Source: an uncultured Phascolarctobacterium sp.
GTDB taxonomy: Bacteria; Bacillota; Negativicutes; Acidaminococcales; Acidaminococcaceae
Reading direction: 5' to 3'
NCBI GenBank assembly: GCA_900552005.1
Contig: URXU01000002.1
Coordinates: 1 to 64,000 of the forward strand
DNA: 64,000 bases
Of the stretch, positions 7,577-16,053 are shown piece by piece (within the stretch, counting starts at the first letter, position 1; the number at the start of each line of letters is the position of its first letter). Below the pieces are notes generated by a model. The model was not told where the DNA came from and searched no databases. It saw only the letters and a program-made list of their open reading frames with translations. Position numbers and translations under genes: made by a program.

Positions 7577-10378
7577 TTATTTTACAGCTGCAGCACAACG
7601 CGGGCACAGAGTAGGATGTTCCGCATCCTTACCTACCTCATCACTGTAAATCCAGCAGCGTTCACATTTCGTACCTTCAGCAGGTTTTACGGTAACCTTC
7701 AGATCCTCACGGCCTGTTGCAGCAGCGCCGGCTTCAACATAATCCACGATTACAGCCTGAGACACAATCAGCAAAGTAGCCAGATCTTTTTCTACCGATT
7801 TCAGAATATCAAGCGCTTCACCGGCAGCATGCAGCTCAACTTTGGCATCCAGAGAATGACCGATAGTTTTTTCACGGCGGGCAACTTCCAAAACTTTGGT
7901 AATTTCACTGCGGATACCAATGAAGTTATCCCATTTGGTTTCCAAAGCTTCATCAAGATATTCTTCCTTGATTTCCGGCCACGGCAGCATTTGTACGGAT
8001 TCAGGAGCATTGGCAGGTTTCTTCATGAACTGCCATACTTCTTCCGTGGTAAAGCTCAGCACAGGGGTCAGCATAACCAGCAGATCCATGAGAATTTCGT
8101 ACATAGCGGTCTGCGCACTGCGGCGTTCTTTGCTGTCAGCTTTATAAGCATATAGACGATCCTTCAAAATATCCAGATAGAAGCTGGACATTTCTACAGT
8201 GCAGAAATTATGAATTGCATGATACAGTACATGGAAATCATAGCTTTCATATGCTTCGGTAACTTCTTTCTTTAAGAGCTGCAGATGCATGAGCGCCCAG
8301 CGATCAAGTTCCAGCATTTCACTGAACGGAACTTTATCTTTAGCATAATCAAAGTCATTGATGTTGCCGAGAATATAACGAATGGTATTGCGGATTTTGC
8401 GATATACTTCAGAAAGCTGTTTCAGGATTTTCGGAGAAATTCGGATATCAGCTTTATAGTCGGAGGAAGCAGCCCACAGACGAATAATATCAGCACCATA
8501 CTGGTCAATTACTTCCTGCGGTACAATAACATTACCCACGGATTTAGACATCTTGCGTCCTTCACCGTCAACAACATAACCATGGGTCAATACGGATTTA
8601 TAAGGAGCTTTGCCGGTAACGGCAACAGAAGTCAGCAAAGAAGACTGGAACCAGCCGCGATGCTGGTCGCTGCCTTCCAGATACATATCTACCGGCCAGC
8701 ACAGTTCAGGACGTTTTCTTGCTACTGCCATATGTGTGGAACCGCTGTCGAACCATACATCCATGATATCGGTTTCTTTATGGAAATGTTTACCGCCGCA
8801 TTTGGGGCAAACAGTGCCTTCCGGCAGCAATTCTTCTGCGGAATGAGCCCACCATGCATCACTGCCTTCTTTTTCGAACCAGCCGGCAACAGATTTAATG
8901 GTCTCGTCATTAATTAAATGCTCGCCGCATTCATCACAGTAGAATACAGGAATGGGTACGCCCCAAACACGCTGACGGCTGATGCACCAATCATGACGGT
9001 CAGCAACCATGTTATGAATACGCTGTTCACCCCAGGAAGGAATCCATTTTACATCGTTGGCAATAGCTTGCAGTGCTTCATCACGGAAGCCGTCAACAGA
9101 AGCAAACCATTGAGCAGTTGCACGGAAAATAATGGGGTTTTTGCAGCGCCAGCAATGTGCGTACTGATGCTTGATATTTTCTTTGCCCAGCAGCATGTTC
9201 AGTTCAGCCAAATATTTCAGAATGGGAATATTGGCATCGAAAACAAACATGCCAGCAAAACGTTCACCTGCTTCAGCAGTTAATTTGCCTTGTTCATCAA
9301 CGGGGCAGAGAATCGGCAGTTTATATTTCAGGCCGGTTTCAAAGTCAACATCACCATGTCCAGGAGCTGTATGTACGCAGCCGGTACCGGCTTCCAGAGT
9401 TACATAATCAGCAAGTACAACCAGAGAGGTTCTGTCAAGTTCCGGCATCGGATGTTTGCATTCCGCAAATTCCATCTCCTTGCCCAGACAAGTTCCCAGA
9501 ACATTACTTAAATCTTTATGGCAAACTTTGCCAACCTGCTCCAGTAAATCCTTGGCCAGGAACAGTACTTCACCTTCACATTCAACCCAAGCATATTCAA
9601 TATTCGGATTAAGTGCTACTGCCACATTTGCCGGCATGGTCCAGGGAGTGGTGGTCCAAATTACCATATAAGCATTTTTACCTTTAGCAGCTTCCGGCAT
9701 CATGCCATTATCTTTAATAATCGGCATTTTTACATAAATAGTAGGAGTTTTCTGTTCAGCATATTCGATTTCAGCTTCGGCCAAAGCAGTTTCGCAGTGC
9801 GGGCACCAGTAAACAGTCTTCTTGCCTTTGTAGATATAACCTTTTTTAGCCATTTCGCCGAATACACGAATCTGCTCAGCTTCAAAATCTTTGTGCAATG
9901 TTACATACGGATGATCCCAGTCGCCTAATACGCCCAGACGTTTAAAATCACTGCGCTGAGCATCCAGCCATTCCAAGGCATAGTCATGGCATTTTTTACG
10001 CAAGGTTAAAGGATCAAGTTCGTTGCGGTTTAAGCCTAAGGCATTGATAGCCGCATGTTCGATAGGCATACCATGAGTATCCCAGCCGGGGATATAGGGA
10101 GTATCAAAGCCGCGGGAATATTTGTATTTGATAATGATATCCTTTAAAATTTTATTTAAGGCCGTACCCATATGAATACGTCCATTTGCATACGGAGGAC
10201 CATCATGCAGTACAAATTTTTTGTGACCGGCATGCAGAGCCTGTTTCTTACCATAAATATCATTTTCCTGCCAGAATTTCAAAAAGTCAGGTTCTCTTTG
10301 CGGCAAACCTGCACGCATGGGGAACTCGGTTTCCGGCAAATTAAGAGTTTTGCTGTAATCCAAAATTGACACCTCCAA
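7577..10378 (-). CDS. ileS: Isoleucyl-tRNA synthetase
   Basis: A 933-residue class I synthetase that charges tRNA-Ile and edits mischarged Val. The HIGH-type motif appears as GRIHMGTA near residue 66, the editing CP1 domain lies in the middle, and KMSKS appears as GRKMSKSVGN. The C-terminus has a zinc finger, CERCW ... CPRCA, typical of the bacterial type. The gene lies alone behind an Ile-specific T-box leader with its own promoter and terminator, so its expression responds to uncharged tRNA-Ile. It sits downstream of the divIVA cluster, as in many Firmicutes. Confidence 0.98.
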   Translation of the reverse strand: MEVSILDYSKTLNLPETEFPMRAGLPQREPDFLKFWQENDIYGKKQALHAGHKKFVLHDGPPYANGRIHMGTALNKILKDIIIKYKYSRGFDTPYIPGWDTHGMPIEHAAINALGLNRNELDPLTLRKKCHDYALEWLDAQRSDFKRLGVLGDWDHPYVTLHKDFEAEQIRVFGEMAKKGYIYKGKKTVYWCPHCETALAEAEIEYAEQKTPTIYVKMPIIKDNGMMPEAAKGKNAYMVIWTTTPWTMPANVAVALNPNIEYAWVECEGEVLFLAKDLLEQVGKVCHKDLSNVLGTCLGKEMEFAECKHPMPELDRTSLVVLADYVTLEAGTGCVHTAPGHGDVDFETGLKYKLPILCPVDEQGKLTAEAGERFAGMFVFDANIPILKYLAELNMLLGKENIKHQYAHCWRCKNPIIFRATAQWFASVDGFRDEALQAIANDVKWIPSWGEQRIHNMVADRHDWCISRQRVWGVPIPVFYCDECGEHLINDETIKSVAGWFEKEGSDAWWAHSAEELLPEGTVCPKCGGKHFHKETDIMDVWFDSGSTHMAVARKRPELCWPVDMYLEGSDQHRGWFQSSLLTSVAVTGKAPYKSVLTHGYVVDGEGRKMSKSVGNVIVPQEVIDQYGADIIRLWAASSDYKADIRISPKILKQLSEVYRKIRNTIRYILGNINDFDYAKDKVPFSEMLELDRWALMHLQLLKKEVTEAYESYDFHVLYHAIHNFCTVEMSSFYLDILKDRLYAYKADSKERRSAQTAMYEILMDLLVMLTPVLSFTTEEVWQFMKKPANAPESVQMLPWPEIKEEYLDEALETKWDNFIGIRSEITKVLEVARREKTIGHSLDAKVELHAAGEALDILKSVEKDLATLLIVSQAVIVDYVEAGAAATGREDLKVTVKPAEGTKCERCWIYSDEVGKDAEHPTLCPRCAAAVK

Positions 10379-10389
10379 TTATTTTGACA

Positions 10390-10640
10390 AACAAAAAAGC
10401 CCCGTCCGCAAGGGACGAGACTGCATATACCCGTGGTACCACCCTCATGACGAATTTTTTCGCCACTCGCAACGCTTTATCGGTCGTTAACCGTATATGT
10501 CTACTTTTATTTCGACATATCCGCTCCAAAGTGATCTTCAGCTGATTCAACATCTGTCCGGGCTTGCACCCTCCCCGGATCGCTGCGCCAGTATTCTCAG
10601 CTTACTGTCTTTTTCATGGCGTTAGTAATATGAAAACATT
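10390..10640 (-). promoter_or_regulatory. T-box riboswitch, isoleucine specifier
   Basis: The minus-strand leader of ileS contains the T-box core AGGGTGGTACCACGGG (about 10431-10446). An intrinsic terminator follows (stem CTCGTCC/GGACGGG, then TTTTTTG; about 10395-10421). Stem I has AGTA opposite GAAG-ATC-A; I read the specifier as AUC (complement of 10533-10535), immediately before the CTTTGGAG F-box-like element. The antiterminator UGGU matches the A73 discriminator of tRNA-Ile. The gene-free stretch 10379-10686 is accounted for by this leader and its promoter. Confidence 0.95.
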
Positions 10641-10643
10641 GTT

Positions 10644-10673
10644 ATTATAGCGCATACAATTATTACAAGTCAA
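10644..10673 (-). promoter_or_regulatory. Promoter of the ileS T-box transcript
   Basis: TTGACT (complement of 10668-10673), 18-base spacer, then TATAAT (complement of 10644-10649). Confidence 0.75.
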
Positions 10674-10686
10674 CAGTAAAAATTAT

Positions 10687-11358
10687 TTATCTTTTTTCAT
10701 ATTTAAAATCAAATATTCCAAACCCTTTGTCAGCAGTTAAATGAGATATATCATTTAAGCGGAAAATAGCATGTTCATGCCATTTATTTATCCCCAAAAC
10801 AGAAACGCTGGCCGGCTGAATATCTACAGAAAAATTCTGAGCCACTACCTGCTTCATATCCATGCCCAGCCAGTAAAAGATTATATTCTGGATTGTTCCT
10901 TTATGAGCCACTATCAGTAAATTTTCTGCTTCCGGATCCGCATACCTTAGCAGTCCTTCAATATTGCGGCAATAAAACTCATTGCGGGTTTCCCCGCCAG
11001 GATAATTACGATGATTCAGTTCCTGCTCGCTTTCCGGACGGCAATAAATCTTTTTCGCTTCTTCTTCCGTCATGCCGGCAGCCTGTCCATTATTTTTTTC
11101 CCGCAGAAATTGATATTTCTCTACCTGCGGTTTATCCACAAAGCCATTGGCAATAATTTCTGCCGACTGAACAGCCCTTTTTAAATCACTTGCCATAATA
11201 CGTATTTTTGCCGTGTGACCGCAAAAGTCACGGGCTAATTTAACAGCCACAGCCTGCAGCTGCTCTCTGCCTTTGGCTGTTAAAGTAGAATCCGTCCACC
11301 CGCCGGTAAGTTTATGTGTATGATGTGTTGCTTCACCATGCCTCACTAAAATAATCAT
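10687..11358 (-). CDS. Histidine phosphatase family protein (phosphoglycerate mutase-like)
   Basis: A 223-residue member of the histidine phosphatase superfamily. The phospho-accepting motif LVRHGEATHH is at residues 4-13 and the second catalytic His is in LLIVAHKGTI (about 150). Members range from cofactor-dependent phosphoglycerate mutases to phosphatases of sugars, nucleotides and cobalamin intermediates, and the substrate cannot be assigned here. It lies 14 bases after divIVA, in the same direction, as an extra gene between divIVA and ileS. It is probably the last gene of the yggS-to-divIVA transcription unit. Confidence 0.8.
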   Translation of the reverse strand: MIILVRHGEATHHTHKLTGGWTDSTLTAKGREQLQAVAVKLARDFCGHTAKIRIMASDLKRAVQSAEIIANGFVDKPQVEKYQFLREKNNGQAAGMTEEEAKKIYCRPESEQELNHRNYPGGETRNEFYCRNIEGLLRYADPEAENLLIVAHKGTIQNIIFYWLGMDMKQVVAQNFSVDIQPASVSVLGINKWHEHAIFRLNDISHLTADKGFGIFDFKYEKR

Positions 11359-11372
11359 TTTCCGTCTCCCGC

Positions 11373-12191
11373 TTATTTGTCAGCCTGTTCATCAAAATTC
11401 TTCAGCAGTTCCAGCTGGGTTTCCAGCAAATGCTGCATATGTTTGCGATGCACCATGGCTTTTTTCACCTGGTCTTCATAAACACTCTTGGCCATGCTGG
11501 CCTTTGCTTCTGCTTCAAAAATAATTTTACGGCTGCGTTCTTCCGCATCGCCTACAATCTTGCGATAATTGCTGTTGGCTTCAACAGTCATCCTGCCCGC
11601 TTCATTTCTGGCCTGTTCCAGCAATTTCGCCGCTTCGGCAGCGGCAGAATTGGCTCTTTTCTTACAGGCATCTTCATTAGCTACTTTCAGTTTTTCGATT
11701 TCTATTTCCGTATCATTACGCAGTTTGGCCGCATAACTTCTGGCCTCTTCTTTCAGTTTATTGCATTCTGCTTCAGCAGCATTACGCATATTCTCAGTTT
11801 TATTTTTAGTCTGATTATAAATATCTTCGGCACGGGCCATAGTGTCATTATGCAGTTTATCTGCGGCATTTTTGGCTTCAGCCAGCATCTGGTCACATTT
11901 TACCTGTGTCTCATGTTCAAGCAGAGCCGCTTTTTTCTCACTGCTGCTTTTCACTTCATCAGCCGTTTCCTGAGCTACCGCTAATGTGCTCTGCATAGTT
12001 GCTTCCATCTGCTGATAATATTCCAGCTTGGAACTGACACGCTCCACAGTTTCCTTCAGCTCCAAATTATCCATATAGAGATATTCATATTCCTTGCGTA
12101 ATTCTTCCATGAATTTATCGACTTCTTCTGTCTCATAACCACGAAAGCCCTTGGAAAATGTCTTATTTTTCAAATCTACCGGTGTAAGCAT
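11373..12191 (-). CDS. divIVA: DivIVA domain-containing cell-division/polarity protein
   Basis: A 272-residue protein with the membrane-binding DivIVA N-terminus (LTPVDLKNKTFSKGFRGYE, then a conserved EVDKFMEEL segment). A long Ala/Glu/Lys-rich coiled coil follows from about residue 30 to 260. It binds negatively curved membrane at septa and poles and recruits partners. It is longer than Bacillus DivIVA (about 165 residues) because the coiled coil is extended. It lies directly after ylmH in the standard division cluster. Confidence 0.9.
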   Translation of the reverse strand: MLTPVDLKNKTFSKGFRGYETEEVDKFMEELRKEYEYLYMDNLELKETVERVSSKLEYYQQMEATMQSTLAVAQETADEVKSSSEKKAALLEHETQVKCDQMLAEAKNAADKLHNDTMARAEDIYNQTKNKTENMRNAAEAECNKLKEEARSYAAKLRNDTEIEIEKLKVANEDACKKRANSAAAEAAKLLEQARNEAGRMTVEANSNYRKIVGDAEERSRKIIFEAEAKASMAKSVYEDQVKKAMVHRKHMQHLLETQLELLKNFDEQADK

Positions 12192-12203
12192 CTGGATTCC
12201 CCT

Positions 12204-12989
12204 TTATATAAATCTTTTCAAAGTTATACTGATGCGTCCCTTTTTCGTTGTGCCGCGAATTTCTGCGACCTCTACACGGCCACGACCACGAAACGATATG
12301 ACATCACCTTCATTAACGGGCTGAGCAGCTTTTTTAGCTTCTTTCCAGTTAACCTTAACATTTAAGCCTTTGATTTCATCACTCATCCGGCTGCGTGAAA
12401 CGCCATAGCCAGCCGCTGCAACAGCATCAAGGCGCAAATCAGCTACCGTTGCGTTAATAATTTTTATTTTTTCTTCTTTTTTCAATAAATCGTCCGCTGT
12501 AATCTCAGTAAGCGTTACCGGTGCAGCCCCAATCTGCGTCAGATTTCCCAGCAGAAAGTTTTTCAAAGTTTTTTCTGCTACAAACTGCGCTCCGTCAGGC
12601 ACAAAAACAATATCGCCAATAACTTCACGCTTGCAGCCGCAGCCCATAAAAGCACCTAAAACATCCCTATGGGATAAATCATAATAGCGTTTATCCCATG
12701 CTGCCAGAAAGCAGGCTATGCCATAATCAGGTGTACCGTAAAAATCATCGGCAATAAACGCCGCCTTAACTCGTTCAGCATGTTCAAATCCTCCGTTAGT
12801 TTCCAGACGGATATTTTCAAAATTTGCTGCTATAATTTCCGCTACGTTGCAGGCATGCGGATCAAGAAATTCACTGACACGGAACTTTCTGCTTTTATTG
12901 GCCCCTTCAGCCAAATCCAGCAATTTGGCAGCCAGCTGCTCATCACCGCCGGCCTTAAAATAACGTAAAATTTTTTCTCTATCTGCCAT
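12204..12989 (-). CDS. ylmH: YlmH-like S4-domain RNA-binding protein
   Basis: A 261-residue protein with the YlmH N-terminal regions and a C-terminal S4 RNA-binding domain (about 185-255; the visible core is LRLDAVAAAGYGVSRSRMSD). Homologues bind ribosomal 50S-peptidyl-tRNA complexes and act in ribosome quality control; the gene is a conserved member of the division cluster. It starts 2 bases after the proC stop and precedes divIVA by 12 bases, so it is co-transcribed. Confidence 0.9.
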   Translation of the reverse strand: MADREKILRYFKAGGDEQLAAKLLDLAEGANKSRKFRVSEFLDPHACNVAEIIAANFENIRLETNGGFEHAERVKAAFIADDFYGTPDYGIACFLAAWDKRYYDLSHRDVLGAFMGCGCKREVIGDIVFVPDGAQFVAEKTLKNFLLGNLTQIGAAPVTLTEITADDLLKKEEKIKIINATVADLRLDAVAAAGYGVSRSRMSDEIKGLNVKVNWKEAKKAAQPVNEGDVISFRGRGRVEVAEIRGTTKKGRISITLKRFI

Positions 12990-12991
12990 AT

Positions 12992-13795
12992 TTATTTACC
13001 CTGCAATTCATTGCTGCGCTGCAGCACTGCCTGTACCGCATCATAAAAAGCTCCGCGTACGCCATGATTTTCCAAAGCATGAATCCCGGCAATTGTCGTA
13101 CCGCCGGGAGATGTTACCTGATCGCGCAGCTGAGCAGGATGCAAACCGGTTTTAATGCACATCTTACCGCTGCCGGCTAAAGTCTGCGCAGCCAATTTGA
13201 TTGCCAATGCTCTCGGCAGGCCGGCTCTGACTCCGGCATCTGCCAAAGCATCAATGATCACAAAAGCATATCCCGGTCCACAGCCGGAAATTGCCGTAAT
13301 TGCTTCAATAGCACTTTCCGGGACTACTTCCACTTCACCGCAGCAACCGAAAATTGCTTTGGCCATAGTCAGCATTTCCTCAGTTACATGCTCATCACAA
13401 CAGATGGCAGTCATACCCTCGCCCACTGCTAAAGGCGTATTAGGCATGGTGCGTACTACCGGAAAGCCCGGCAGATATCCATGCAGCATATCAATACTTA
13501 CGCTGCCCATAATTGACAAAATCCAAGCCGATTTTTTTACATGCTGTACTAACTCCGCAGTCAAAGCTTTTGGTGCTACCTGAGGTTTAATTGCCAAAAG
13601 CACCAAATCAGCATCTGCAACTGCTTTATTATTATCTGTATAGGCCTCAACACCGTAATTTTTCATCAAATAATCACAGCGCTGCTGAGTATGTTCACCA
13701 ACAGTAATTTCACTGCCTGGAATAAAACCACTGCCGGTAATGCCTTTAATAATAGCCTCAGCCATAGCGCCGCCGCCAATAAATGCAACTTTCAT
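12992..13795 (-). CDS. proC: Pyrroline-5-carboxylate reductase
   Basis: A 267-residue NAD(P)H-dependent enzyme for the last step of proline synthesis. The N-terminal Rossmann motif is VAFIGGGAMAEAII, and the C-terminal helical domain carries the ProC signature around TSPGGTTIAGI. A longer reading from 13855 would run through sepF. I choose the ATG at 13795, one base after the sepF stop, because the Rossmann strand begins there. In Bacillus this operon position is held by ylmG, so proC is a local substitution. Confidence 0.95.
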   Translation of the reverse strand: MKVAFIGGGAMAEAIIKGITGSGFIPGSEITVGEHTQQRCDYLMKNYGVEAYTDNNKAVADADLVLLAIKPQVAPKALTAELVQHVKKSAWILSIMGSVSIDMLHGYLPGFPVVRTMPNTPLAVGEGMTAICCDEHVTEEMLTMAKAIFGCCGEVEVVPESAIEAITAISGCGPGYAFVIIDALADAGVRAGLPRALAIKLAAQTLAGSGKMCIKTGLHPAQLRDQVTSPGGTTIAGIHALENHGVRGAFYDAVQAVLQRSNELQGK

Positions 13796-13796
13796 T

Positions 13797-14324
13797 CTAT
13801 TCTCTCTCCCAAGGCTGTCTGCCTTTTTCATCATAAATATTAGCGCCGGCATCAATATCTACATTCTGCGGCGCACACACTAAAATACTGCGGCCAATTT
13901 TTTTCATACTGCCGCCCAAAGCGTAAATAGTACCGCTGATAAAATCTGTCATACGCTTTGTTACTACGCTGTCAGTACCTTCAAAATTAACTACTACCGG
14001 CTGCTTATTGCGTAAATAGTCGGCAATCTTCTGTGAATCATCAAAGCTGGAAGGTTCTAAAACTACTACTTTCACCTGTTTATCAGCCAAAGGCAAGGCA
14101 ATCGTTTTACTGCTCATGGGTTCACTGGCAGCAGCATGCTTTTTCTTGAACAGAGAATAATTTTGCTGCTTTCTGGGAGTTTCCTCTCTCAGTTCACTGT
14201 TTTTAGCAGCAATATTCCTCTTTCTCGGAGCAGCTTCTTCCTGTTCTCTTGCATCAGCTTCATCATAAATTTCTTCTTCATCATATAAACCTAAAGCTTC
14301 CGTAATGCGATCTATAATCTTCAT
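13797..14324 (-). CDS. sepF: Cell division protein SepF
   Basis: A 175-residue protein. A short N-terminal amphipathic membrane-binding helix comes first (MKIIDRITEALGLY), then an acidic/basic linker to about residue 80, then the SepF core (about 85-165, VKVVVLEPSSFDDSQKIADY). It anchors FtsZ to the membrane and aligns filaments. It sits between yggS and proC in the conserved division cluster. A second, shorter SepF-like gene exists at 45967-46332. Confidence 0.93.
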   Translation of the reverse strand: MKIIDRITEALGLYDEEEIYDEADAREQEEAAPRKRNIAAKNSELREETPRKQQNYSLFKKKHAAASEPMSSKTIALPLADKQVKVVVLEPSSFDDSQKIADYLRNKQPVVVNFEGTDSVVTKRMTDFISGTIYALGGSMKKIGRSILVCAPQNVDIDAGANIYDEKGRQPWERE

Positions 14325-14349
14325 ATGCTATAAATTCCACCTTTCCGTA

Positions 14350-15048
14350 TCAAAATTTCAAACTATAATCACGCTGTCCGAACAAAGCTGTACCTACCCG
14401 CACAATATTGGCGCCTTCCTCAATGGCAATTTCATAATCGCCGCTCATGCCCATGGACAGACAATCAATCTCCGGCAATTGCTGCTGCAAACGGCAAAAA
14501 CACCTGTACCCGGCAGCGAAAACTGCTCTGATGACAGAATCATCATCAGTTTTAGGCGCAATCACCATCAAGCCACGCACACGTACATGCTCATATTGAC
14601 TGAGCTTCGGCAAAACGGCTAAATACTCATCCCGCGCAAAGCCGGATTTTTGTTCTTCATGCGCGATATTAAGCTGCAATAAAATATCCTGCACTTTGTT
14701 AATGCGCGCTGCTTCCTTATCAACAGCAGCCAGCAAATGCTCGCTGTCTACCGACTCGATCAAATCAAATAAAGCTACGGCCTGCCGCGCCTTATTGGTC
14801 TGCAAATGCCCGATAAGATGCCAGTACCCGCCGGCGCCTAACAGTTCTTTTTTCGCTTTGGCCTCCTGCACACGATTTTCACCGATATTTTGAATACCAG
14901 CGGCTAAAGCTTCAGTAATAACTTCTGCCGGATGATTTTTTGTTACACCTACCAATATTACAAAATCACCGGTCTGCTTAATTTCAGTTCTTCTCTGCAG
15001 CGCTTTCTCTATATTATCTCTTACAATTTTCAGATTATCTGCTAACAA
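14350..15048 (-). CDS. YggS/PROSC-family PLP homeostasis protein
   Basis: A 232-residue single-domain PLP-binding protein (fold type III alanine-racemase-like barrel). The PLP lysine is in LVGVTKNHP, and GENRVQEAKAK and the C-terminal SMGMSGDYEIAI are typical motifs. It buffers cellular pyridoxal phosphate. I choose the TTG start at 15048, 7 bases after a GGGGG site, giving LADNLKIVRDNIEKAL. A reading from 15108 adds an unconserved hydrophobic stretch. It is first gene of the sepF-proC-ylmH-divIVA group. Confidence 0.9.
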   Translation of the reverse strand: MLADNLKIVRDNIEKALQRRTEIKQTGDFVILVGVTKNHPAEVITEALAAGIQNIGENRVQEAKAKKELLGAGGYWHLIGHLQTNKARQAVALFDLIESVDSEHLLAAVDKEAARINKVQDILLQLNIAHEEQKSGFARDEYLAVLPKLSQYEHVRVRGLMVIAPKTDDDSVIRAVFAAGYRCFCRLQQQLPEIDCLSMGMSGDYEIAIEEGANIVRVGTALFGQRDYSLKF

Positions 15049-15191
15049 AATAATTCCCCCAAACACTATAAATAAAAATTCAGGAGAAGAGTGTTCTTGG
15101 CTACCCATCTTCTTCTTGTAATTTTAACACAATTTTCCAAGCGTTGTCTATGCAGATAAGCCTTTGCTGCCCCATCAGCATAAAGAAATAT

Positions 15192-15220
15192 AAAAGCACA
15201 GACACCTAATCTGTGCTTTT
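15192..15220 (-). terminator. Intrinsic terminator after pgeF
   Basis: AAAAGCACAG pairs with CTGTGCTTTT around a 9-base loop, 20 bases after the pgeF stop. It separates that operon from yggS. Confidence 0.85.
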
Positions 15221-15239
15221 ATTAGCTATCATATATAAA

Positions 15240-16052
15240 TTATTTTTTCTCAGCCCTGCAAAGACAGACTCCCATACGTCCAGTATGACCATTTTCTGCT
15301 CGGTATGAACAGAAAATTTCTGCGTTATGCGCCGTGCAGACGCCGGCAACAGCAATATTATCTTCAGCCATACCGCAATCCAGCAGCTGCTGTTTGTTAA
15401 TGCCCCATAAGTCCATCTGATACTTTCCGTTGCCTTTGGCAAGAAAATAAGACTGATATTTCCGGGCCTGATTATACACAAAATCATCCACTTCATAGCA
15501 GCAGGACCCAATGGACGGGCCAATCGCCGCCAGTAAGTCCTGCGTGCGAGTGCCAAAAAACTGCTGCATGGCAGAAATTGTCTTTGCCGCAATTTCTGCC
15601 ACAGTTCCACGCCAACCGGCATGTGCCAACCCAATGGCTCCAGTTCTTTTATCAGCCAGCAGTACGGGCACACAATCCGCAAAAAACAGCAATAAGGGTA
15701 CATCGGGCAAATCAGTTATTAAAGCATCTGCTTGCGCTATCGTATCCTGCAAACTAAAGGCACCGCAGCCAACTTGCTCCTGTGCAACACGAACAACCTT
15801 GCTGCCATGAACCTGGGCACAGGTAGTAAACCTGTCTGCCTGAACGCCTATGGCCTGCGCAAAAGCCAAACGGTTCTGCAGCACTTTATCCTGCGCATCC
15901 CCCGTATGCAATGCTAAATTCAGCATGCCGTCAGCCAAATCACTTGCTCCATGCAGCCTGCAGCTAAAGGCATTCAAAAAGCCGAACTTCTCCAATAGAG
16001 GAAAACTTCCATACCAAATATTAGCTTTTGTTTGAATAATAAAATCCTGCAT
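15240..16052 (-). CDS. pgeF: Laccase-domain (YfiH/PgeF) peptidoglycan editing factor
   Basis: A 270-residue multicopper-oxidase-like single-domain protein. It carries the conserved CADCVPVLL and HAGWRGT motifs with the metal/active-site Cys and His residues. Family members act as purine nucleoside phosphorylases/adenosine deaminases and remove mis-incorporated serine-containing precursors. The ATG at 16052 lies one base after the stop of the radical SAM gene; a longer frame to 16253 merely overlaps it. A terminator follows. In Bacillus the homologue (ylmD) is next to the yggS homologue; here a terminator separates them. Confidence 0.9.
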   Translation of the reverse strand: MQDFIIQTKANIWYGSFPLLEKFGFLNAFSCRLHGASDLADGMLNLALHTGDAQDKVLQNRLAFAQAIGVQADRFTTCAQVHGSKVVRVAQEQVGCGAFSLQDTIAQADALITDLPDVPLLLFFADCVPVLLADKRTGAIGLAHAGWRGTVAEIAAKTISAMQQFFGTRTQDLLAAIGPSIGSCCYEVDDFVYNQARKYQSYFLAKGNGKYQMDLWGINKQQLLDCGMAEDNIAVAGVCTAHNAEIFCSYRAENGHTGRMGVCLCRAEKK

Positions 16053-16053
16053 T

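Noticed and set aside
8285..9283. Plus-strand frames inside ileS
   Set aside because: Antisense to ileS, which is full length and well supported.
10431..10446. GGTACCACC-type sequence repeated at 10.4, 34.1 and 52.2 kb as a possible dispersed repeat
   Set aside because: These are T-box cores in three leaders, not a mobile repeat.
13797..13855. N-terminal extension of ProC over the sepF end
   Set aside because: The Rossmann strand begins at the ATG at 13795, immediately after the sepF stop.
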